64,000 nucleotides of DNA from Gracilaria vermiculophylla (taxonomy: Eukaryota; Rhodophyta; Florideophyceae; Gracilariales; Gracilariaceae). How positions within the stretch are numbered: the stretch's first letter is position 1; each line of letters starts with the position of its first letter. Shown here one piece after another: positions 58,209-64,000 of this stretch. The notes under the pieces are model-generated. The model saw nothing but the letters and a program-made list of their open reading frames with translations. It was not told where the DNA came from and ran no database searches. The stretch is from contig JAHNZQ020000181.1 in the NCBI GenBank assembly GCA_019155205.2, forward strand, positions 1,472,165-1,536,164, written 5' to 3'. The position numbers and the translations under genes were made by a program.

Positions 58209-58909
58209 GCAATCAGCATTGTTCCACTCGCACAACACACAAACTGCTGCCTCGAATATGGCGCTGTGAACGAAACTGTTTCAAGGCTACTGGAGAGCAC
58301 CTCGGTGCCCCTCGTCATCCATTTTACGTCATCAAGCATGCGGCTCGTATGCAACCGCGAGTACGTCCGGCAGACCTCGGGTACGTCGCTTCCGTTTACC
58401 TTCCGTAAGATACTCGCAACGATGCATCCTTGCGCCAGCCACCAAAATCCACGATTTGGCTTCGCTCTGGGAAGAGGGAGCGTGCGAATACGGTGAGAAG
58501 CAAAGCCGTCCCGAAGAGAAGGCACGTGAGATTCGAATACCGGGTATCTAATCCGGCGAGCCTTGCCCCAGCATGTCTCAGAATGGGCGACTCTGCGCAC
58601 CTTCGAGCGTGGCGCCGAGGTGCGGCGAGCTTCAAGCCGAACTTCATGCCGTTCCGAGACAGACGAGCCGCACGTGCAGCGCAAGTTTTGCGCAAACCAC
58701 CAAAGCTACGGCACACAAAACAAAGCCCGTTCTCGAGCACGACATGTGCTTTGTCATGGTCACGTGTCGATGACTCAATTTTCGTCGGGAGGCCATATCA
58801 GGTCTGCACGTAGGGCACCTGCCATATAAGAAGTGGTTGCTCTTTAATCAAATCTTACTTCGACTTGCCCGTTTGCGACCTCTAGCTATACAACGTTTGT
58901 TAATTGCAC
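58209..58909. other. Intergenic, no convincing gene
   Basis: The 189-residue minus frame 58115-58684 overlaps the tRNA and the 127-residue plus frame 58430-58813 has no motif. Both are likely chance frames in GC-rich DNA. Confidence 0.5.
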
Positions 58910-61438
58910 TTAAAATCCATCTCGAATGTCATCCATGGCATACAACAAAAGCTGCATAGAGTTGTCTCTCGTTACCCCACCAATCACTCTACGAGGTTCT
59001 CCAAACAGCAAAGGCGAGTTGCGGACGTTCACGACTCCCTCATTTTCTTCCATGTTCACGATTCCAGGGTTGTTGCTCACGAGAACAAACTTTGTCCCGC
59101 TGTCGCGCAGACCTCGAAGGAAGTGCCACCCTCGTTCCATCCCCCACCGCTGCAAACCTTTCCAACTGATCACCATATCTAGCTCCGCAGGAATCGAGTC
59201 CCTAATGTTGTCCGCACCTATTTGGATAAAGTCTGTGGCCACATCCCCAAACACGCGCTTCAGAGGGCTCAGGTCCTGAGCGGGGCGTCTAGTATCAATG
59301 CAGTAGAACTGCAATTCCACCAAATCATGTTGCAATCGACGCATGACGCCTGGCATCCAGTCTGTCACTTCGTCACATGGGGCAGCCGCTATGGAGAACA
59401 CCTCTTCCTCCCGAACTAATTTGTAAACCATGTCTGCAAGCTGAGTCATGTTTTCTCCTTCCCGGACTCCATAATTCTTCTCTGCCGATGTGGCTTTATC
59501 CGTCTCGACGCTCATGGGTACCGCCATCGGCGGGATACTTATGGCTTGCGCTGTGGGTGTTGCAGAGGGTGTTGGTGTCGATGTTGGAGTGGATATTTCC
59601 TCTCCGGCTTCTGACTCAGATGTTGAAGGATCAACTGCTTCAAGGGAAGGGGTGGAGGAGGGAGGCGGTAAAGCTGATTGAAATGCCGAAGCCGTAGTTT
59701 CCGCCTCGCCAATCATGTCGTCATCAGCATCTTCATTCGATGACATTGCTATCGATGCGGTCGGACCAGGGGTTGATGCAGCTTCTGTCGCCGAAGGCGA
59801 TGCATTTGCGTCATTTGGTACGGTATCCGAAACATCTTCAGAGCCTGGTCTTACCTCTTCAGAAGCCCCTGTTGTAGATGTCTGTGGCGACGGAGACGGC
59901 GTAGCTTGAGCACTGGCGTCTTGTTTCGGTATCCAACTATAGTAGGGACTATCGTGTCCGCTTTCTGCGTCTTCACTGTTTTCTTCTTCAAAGCCTCCTT
60001 CTTCTTCAAAAAACCTTGCATTTGTCGTAAGCGGCGCCAATACAGTGCTTCGTTTTCTGGAATGTTTAGCCTCTTCTCCGTCAAGAATCATGGCTTTGTG
60101 TAGTTTGACGACGTACCTCTTCACCAAGTGCACCAGTTCGTCCGATTGCTTATCACGGATAGGGCGTGATTCGAAATTTGCGCTTTGCGAAACGTTAGCC
60201 TCCTCGGGGCCTGTCTCGTTCAAAAGATGGACCAAAGCATTCAGCTTGTATATTATTTCGTACGCGGCAGCGGGAAGCTTGTCTGCTGGCACATTGGAAC
60301 CGTTCCGCGCGTCGTGGACAGACGCTATATGCGCTGCAATCGCCTGCCCTTCTTTCCTGGGTGGTTGGTGCTGTGCGTGCGCGGTCATGTTGTGTGATAA
60401 AGTTTTGTTGTTGGTGAACTTGTAAGTCATGACGGTAATGTTTGTAGCAATTATACCAGGATTGTGCAGAGATTCACCAGTTTCCGAATGCTCGGTGATG
60501 TTCGCGCGGGCATTGCTCGCGGAGTGTTCACTGCTTTCCACCGCATCCGTATGCTGAGAGGAACTCTGGGCTTGCACCAGCTGCTGCGACTCGTTCCCTA
60601 AACTTTGGGTGTGATTGCGCGGGTCCGTTGCTTCTGTCACGGCATCAGACTCGTTCTGAGCGACGTTGAGGAGCACAGCGAGAATGTCTGACAAGGTCAC
60701 TTCATCTGACAGCGTCACAGAGACATTGTTGGAAGGGAGCGCAAATTTCACACCGCGTTCAAGCTTTTTGGGAGTGGGCGAAGTGGTGCGAGACTTGGTT
60801 GAAGCGAGTGAGGAAAAAAGCGTTTGCAAACGGCTAAAACGCAAGGCGCCGAGGATACCGACGGCCCTTTCTCTGAGCGATGCACCGCGTTCGTCGCTGT
60901 CGGAGCGGTTGGTGTGAGCGGGAGAAGTGGCATTGGCTCCCGGCAAGTGCGGAACGGTGCGATTTGCGGCATGTTGCAAAGAAGACTGCGAGTGATTGCG
61001 AGAGTTTTGCGGAACAGTGTCGGCGGAGGAGGAGTGGTCGGCGGCATGAGCGGTGGAGGTGCGGTTTTTGGACGAATTCTTGGGTATGGTGAACCTTAAG
61101 GCGTAGAAGGCACTGGAAGGCAGGGTGCGACCGCTGCCAGCGGTGGCCGGGTACGGACTGTGCGACACGCGGAGGTGCGGCGACAAGTGGGAATCATTGG
61201 GCGCCGGCTGCACCGGCGGCGGGCGGTAGCGGTTGGGGTGGGAATGCTGATGGTGGTGGTGGTGTGGGGCGGGAAGCTCGGCGGCGCGACGAGCGGGGTG
61301 GGTGCGGTCCGCGCGCGAGGAGGCGCGGCGAGAGCGCGAGTGATCGGGATACGGGTAGGGATGAGCGGCAGCGCACGCGCACAGCACAAGCAACAAGAGG
61401 CCGAGCGACGTGCGCGAGGCGCAGAGCAGGAGCGACAT
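58910..61438 (-). CDS. Secretory-pathway protein with C-terminal methyltransferase-like domain
   Basis: The ATG at 61438 was chosen because it opens a good signal peptide (MSLLLCASRTSLGLLLLVLC, cleavage after CAAA); upstream in-frame codons lack another ATG. The product is 842 residues and the stop is TAA. Residues about 30-75 are His/Arg/Pro-rich. The middle 500 residues are low-complexity Ser/Thr/Asn-rich with about twenty N-x-S/T sites by eye, plus Pro-Thr-Ser blocks (TPTSTPTPSATPT). The last 200 residues fold-like: EEVFSIAAAPCDEVTDWMPG (motif-I-like, Gly replaced), VELQFYCIDTRR, FIQIGADNIRD, ELDMVISWKGLQRWG, GTKFVLVSNN. This order matches class I SAM-dependent methyltransferases of the kind that start D/V-A-P-C-G-D-W. 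Inference: a Golgi or extracellular enzyme, perhaps acting on a polysaccharide. The missing glycines cast doubt on SAM binding. Confidence 0.8.
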   Translation of the reverse strand: MSLLLCASRTSLGLLLLVLCACAAAHPYPYPDHSRSRRASSRADRTHPARRAAELPAPHHHHHQHSHPNRYRPPPVQPAPNDSHLSPHLRVSHSPYPATAGSGRTLPSSAFYALRFTIPKNSSKNRTSTAHAADHSSSADTVPQNSRNHSQSSLQHAANRTVPHLPGANATSPAHTNRSDSDERGASLRERAVGILGALRFSRLQTLFSSLASTKSRTTSPTPKKLERGVKFALPSNNVSVTLSDEVTLSDILAVLLNVAQNESDAVTEATDPRNHTQSLGNESQQLVQAQSSSQHTDAVESSEHSASNARANITEHSETGESLHNPGIIATNITVMTYKFTNNKTLSHNMTAHAQHQPPRKEGQAIAAHIASVHDARNGSNVPADKLPAAAYEIIYKLNALVHLLNETGPEEANVSQSANFESRPIRDKQSDELVHLVKRYVVKLHKAMILDGEEAKHSRKRSTVLAPLTTNARFFEEEGGFEEENSEDAESGHDSPYYSWIPKQDASAQATPSPSPQTSTTGASEEVRPGSEDVSDTVPNDANASPSATEAASTPGPTASIAMSSNEDADDDMIGEAETTASAFQSALPPPSSTPSLEAVDPSTSESEAGEEISTPTSTPTPSATPTAQAISIPPMAVPMSVETDKATSAEKNYGVREGENMTQLADMVYKLVREEEVFSIAAAPCDEVTDWMPGVMRRLQHDLVELQFYCIDTRRPAQDLSPLKRVFGDVATDFIQIGADNIRDSIPAELDMVISWKGLQRWGMERGWHFLRGLRDSGTKFVLVSNNPGIVNMEENEGVVNVRNSPLLFGEPRRVIGGVTRDNSMQLLLYAMDDIRDGF

Positions 61439-61863
61439 GGCGGGCAGCGAGCAGCACAACACAGGCAATCACAACGCAGGCAATCAATCGTTGGCCGGAA
61501 CGATGAGGCACATCATGCGCAGCGAAACATGGGCGGGGCGCAACCGGCGCTTAAGAGCGGGGCGCGGGCAGAGCGCGGAGCGGCGGGCGGTTGGAATTGA
61601 AGCGGGAGGTGTGACGCGGCAACGTGAACGAGGCGGGGGACGGAGGGTGGAGCGGAGCGAAGCGCGGAGCTCAGGGCGGCGGGGAAGCGGCGCCACCGCA
61701 CTGGCGCGCGGGCGGGGCGCAGCGGCGGCGCGCCCGCGGCGTGACGGCGGGCGCGCGCGGGGCGACGAGCGCGCCGCTGCGTTGCAATTGAGAGCGGGCG
61801 CGGCGCGCCTCCGCGCGCCGTGGCGGCGCCAATTCGAGCGCGCCGTCGGCACGGCGCGGCGCG

Positions 61864-61957
61864 CACACGTCGTCCACGCGGCGAAGCGCAGCGCTGTAAT
61901 GCGCGGCGCGCACACGTCGGCCACGCGGCGAAGCGCAGCGCTGTAATGCGCGGCGCG
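61864..61957. repeat. 47-bp tandem duplication
   Basis: Units 61864-61910 and 61911-61957 (starting CACACGTCG, ending GCGCGGCGCG) differ at one base (T/G in the tenth position). Confidence 0.85.
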
Positions 61958-62154
61958 GAGGACGTTTTCCGCACGTGCGGCCGGTTTGAATTCGAACCGG
62001 CGCGCCGCCGCCGGCGCGCGGCGGACCGCACTCTCAGCCGCACTGCGCGCTGCGCGCTGCGCGCGGCGCGCGGCGCGGCGTCGAGCCGCAGCGCCACGCG
62101 GCGCGCGCGCCAAGTGCGGCGCTGTGCGCGCGGCAGCCGTGCGCGCGCCGACGC

Positions 62155-62450
62155 GCGCCTTCCGTGAGTGCGTGTAATGTGCACAGCGCTGGCGTGCGTC
62201 GTCGCCGCCCTCTTGCTTGCTGGCCGATGGTGCGCACGTTCCGCCGCCGTTGCGCGCGGGCGCGCCGAAGCCTTCAGTGAGTATGTGTATTTTGAGCGAC
62301 TGTGCCGCGCGAACGACGGCGCATCTCGGCAGCGGCGTGCGTCGTCGCCGCCCACTTGTTTACCGTGCAGCCGGTGGCTTCAGTGAGTTTGTATAATTTG
62401 TACGGCTGTGCCGCGCGGCACGCGGCGCGCCTCGGCAGCGCCATGCGGCT
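62155..62450. repeat. Drifted tandem repeats of about 110 bp
   Basis: Three related stretches begin GCCTTCCGTGAGTGCGTGTA (62157), GCCTTCAGTGAGTATGTGTA (62269) and GGCTTCAGTGAGTTTGTATA (62372), each followed by a GCGCGCC/GCGTCGTCGCCGCC-type block. Confidence 0.55.
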
Positions 62451-62459
62451 TGTGTGCCG

Positions 62460-62500
62460 CCGCGCCGCGCCGCGCCGCGCCGCGCCGCGCCGCGCCCATG
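62460..62500. repeat. (CCGCG)n microsatellite
   Basis: Seven to eight perfect 5-bp units of GCCGC/CCGCG. A slippage-prone tract. Confidence 0.85.
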
Positions 62501-62769
62501 CCGGCGCCCAAAAATTCGCGCCGCGCCCGTCTTCCAAAAGTGCTGCGCAACGTGAGCACTTGTCTAAAAAAAAAACGCGCTACCTTAGCTATGGAGATCA
62601 TATTTCAGTACCAGTTCAGTTTCGCCCTCTCGAGCCGCTCTCGAGTTCCGAGTTAGACACACCAAGTGTGCGATGTTGCCTTCGAGTCACGCCGTCCCAA
62701 ATTACTGTTGCTACACCGCGGCAGCGTAGCGAGCCCAGCCCGCTACCCCCCCATGGGTACACCCGCCCG

Positions 62770-64000
62770 TCAGCGAGACAGCAGCTTCCAAAACGACGGC
62801 TTCTTCTCCTTCTCGCGCTCCTTTTCCCGAAACCACCCCCCCTTGCCGCTGCTCCCGCCAAACTTGGAGCTCCTCGTCTTCTGCGCCTTGCACGAGCGCA
62901 GCACCGCGCTTGCCGACAACACCTCGTCCACGTCCGACTTGCACGACAGGCTGCTGGCCGCAAACGACGTGTAGCTGCGCCCGCGCTTGTCCATGCACGA
63001 CAGCGGGTGCAGGTTTTCCAGCTCGTGCAGCATGGAGATGGGCGGCGGCGGCGCCACGGGCGGCGGCGCCAGAACCGCCGGCGGCGGCGTCCCGCTCTGC
63101 CTGGTCACCGGCACGGCCGAGTACGCCAGCAGCCCCTTGAGCTTGTCGTCCCCGCTGACCGACGCGCTCTGCCGCACGGCCGCAATGCAGTCGGCCAGGT
63201 TGGCGGGCGCGCCGGGCGCGCCGGGCGCGCCGCCGCCACCGGCCGCGCCGCCGCCACCGGCCGCGCCGCCGCCGCCCACCGCGCCGCCGGCCGCGCCGCC
63301 GGCCGCGCCGCTGGCCGCGCCGCCGGCCGCGCCGCCGGCCGCACCGCTGGCTGCGCCGCCCGCCGCGCCGCCCGGCTCGCGCAGCTGCACGGGCGGCGGG
63401 CGCACGCTGGGCGGGCGCGTCACGGCGCGAGCGGCGGGCGGCGGCGCGTCGGCGGCGTCGACGTGCGCGCGCCTCCTGCGCGTGCGCGCCGCGGGCTGGC
63501 GCAGCGAGGACGGGCGCGCGTTGTACGTGCCCTCCGAGTACACGCGGTTGAACGTCTGGCGGTTGGCCAGCAGCAGCGGCTTGTGCTCCAGCACGCGCTC
63601 CGGGCGCGAGCCGATGGAGCGCTCCTGCGGCGGGCGCAGCTCGAACACGTCGCCGTCGTAGCGGTAGCCGTTGTGGATGAAGAAGTTGTTGGGCGACGGG
63701 GCGCTGCCCAGCTCGTCGGACGACGCCAGCGAGGACGCGTCGTCGCTGAGCAGGTCGGGGAGTTCCGGCGGCAGCGCGGGCGCGGCTTGGTAGCACGAGG
63801 GCGGCAGCGGCAGCGTGGGCGGCGGCGGCAGATCCATGTCGGACAGGCAGGGGTGCGTGGGCGACGGCGACGACGGCGACGAGGGGGAAGACAGAACGGG
63901 GGAGCGCGGGGCGGGCGAGTATGGCAGCGGCTTGGGCGATACGGAGGGTGCGTGGGAGGATACGACGTGTATGGGGGTTCCGTGGAAGATGATTTCCGAG
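62770..64000 (-). CDS. Low-complexity Pro/Ala/Gly-rich protein, 5' end outside window
   Basis: The frame is open from TGA at 62770 to the right edge without a stop, so the start lies beyond 64000; the ATG at 63837 is internal or an alternative. The visible part begins EIIFHGTPIHVVSSHAPSV, then Pro/Ser-rich runs. A non-repetitive block follows (SPNNFFIHNGYRYDGDVFEL, ERVLEHKPLLLANRQTFNRV). Then come a Gly/Ala tract of about 50 residues coded by (GGCGCGGCC)-type repeats, a second ordered block (LADCIAAVRQSASVSGDDK) and a Lys/Glu-rich C terminus ending KKPSFWKLLSR. I do not recognise the family. The ordered blocks and clean frame in such GC-rich DNA support a real gene. Codon third positions are almost all G or C, like the neighbouring spacer. 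Confidence 0.65.
   Translation of the reverse strand, partial: SEIIFHGTPIHVVSSHAPSVSPKPLPYSPAPRSPVLSSPSSPSSPSPTHPCLSDMDLPPPPTLPLPPSCYQAAPALPPELPDLLSDDASSLASSDELGSAPSPNNFFIHNGYRYDGDVFELRPPQERSIGSRPERVLEHKPLLLANRQTFNRVYSEGTYNARPSSLRQPAARTRRRRAHVDAADAPPPAARAVTRPPSVRPPPVQLREPGGAAGGAASGAAGGAAGGAASGAAGGAAGGAVGGGGAAGGGGAAGGGGAPGAPGAPANLADCIAAVRQSASVSGDDKLKGLLAYSAVPVTRQSGTPPPAVLAPPPVAPPPPISMLHELENLHPLSCMDKRGRSYTSFAASSLSCKSDVDEVLSASAVLRSCKAQKTRSSKFGGSSGKGGWFREKEREKEKKPSFWKLLSR

Larger units (their letters stand above)
61439..62769. other. CpG-rich spacer upstream of the methyltransferase-like gene
   Basis: Extreme GC and CpG content from 61500 to 62250 makes every frame open, with Arg/Ala translations; none is credible. 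It holds a 47-bp tandem duplication, drifted repeats of about 110 bp and a (CCGCG)n run. It probably contains the promoter of the minus-strand gene at 58910-61438. Confidence 0.6.

Noticed and set aside
58535..58560. Minus strand carries GGATTAGATACCC, a hallmark of small-subunit rRNA.
   Set aside because: Only 13 bases match; the flanks do not resemble rRNA on either side. Chance match.
58115..58684. 189-residue minus-strand frame.
   Set aside because: It runs through the tRNA-His gene and shows no domain.
61484..62355. Long Arg/Ala-rich frames on both strands.
   Set aside because: GC saturation removes stop codons in all frames; no motif, no plausible start context, and frames overlap each other on both strands.
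62987..63661. Plus-strand 224-residue Pro/Ala frame.
   Set aside because: Mirror of the minus-strand gene at 62770-64000; its length follows from the Gly/Ala-coding repeat.

Overview
The window looks like nuclear DNA of a eukaryote with a compact, intron-poor gene island next to a large transposon graveyard. One spliceosomal intron of 77 bp, a eukaryotic tRNA-His, Ty1/copia, Ty3/gypsy, PIF/Harbinger and pogo elements, secreted Ser/Pro-rich proteins and an MscL-type channel together fit a marine alga, and I think most readily of a florideophyte red alga of the Chondrus type. That assignment is inference. Nothing in the window proves it. Two 100-base N gaps (29-128 and 35370-35469) both lie inside copies of the same LTR.

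Positions 1-54.4 kb are almost entirely mobile DNA. Going rightwards: a head-to-head LTR pair across a gap; a decayed Harbinger transposase (about 1.5-2.7 kb); a degenerate solo LTR (4.16-4.71 kb); a decayed copia RT/RNase H (9.0-10.95 kb); a pogo-like DNA transposon with 26-bp inverted repeats and a transposase broken by one in-frame stop (10.96-13.23 kb); an old copia with both LTRs (13.6-17.45 kb); a second copia on the other strand carrying a Tudor/chromo-like domain between integrase and RT (20.5-25.3 kb); a chromovirus pol fragment (25.3-26.85 kb); a decayed full-length chromovirus with LTRs, an initiator-tRNA primer site, SINE copies and a 568-bp insertion inside it (27.16-33.92 kb); a third copia (35.06-38.9 kb) split by a solo LTR with a perfect 5-bp target duplication; and a nested stack (39.07-51.84 kb).

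The nested stack is the best-resolved structure. One old solo LTR is cut into three pieces by a two-gene Harbinger element (39127-41989, TSD TAA) and by a 9.3-kb Ty3/gypsy element of the same LTR family (42462-51775). The gypsy element has gag, a chromodomain-ended pol, three copies of its polypurine tract and a Pro/Ala-rich ORF on the antisense strand between pol and the 3' LTR. Most in-frame stops in its 3' half are TAG, and nearly all stops fit CAR to TAR change.

Positions 54.4-64 kb are the host gene island: a secreted Ser/Pro-repeat protein (plus strand, one intron), MscL with a C-terminal zinc ribbon (minus), tRNA-His(GTG) (plus), a secretory-pathway protein with a C-terminal methyltransferase-like domain (minus), a CpG-rich spacer with tandem repeats, and a low-complexity protein running off the right edge (minus).
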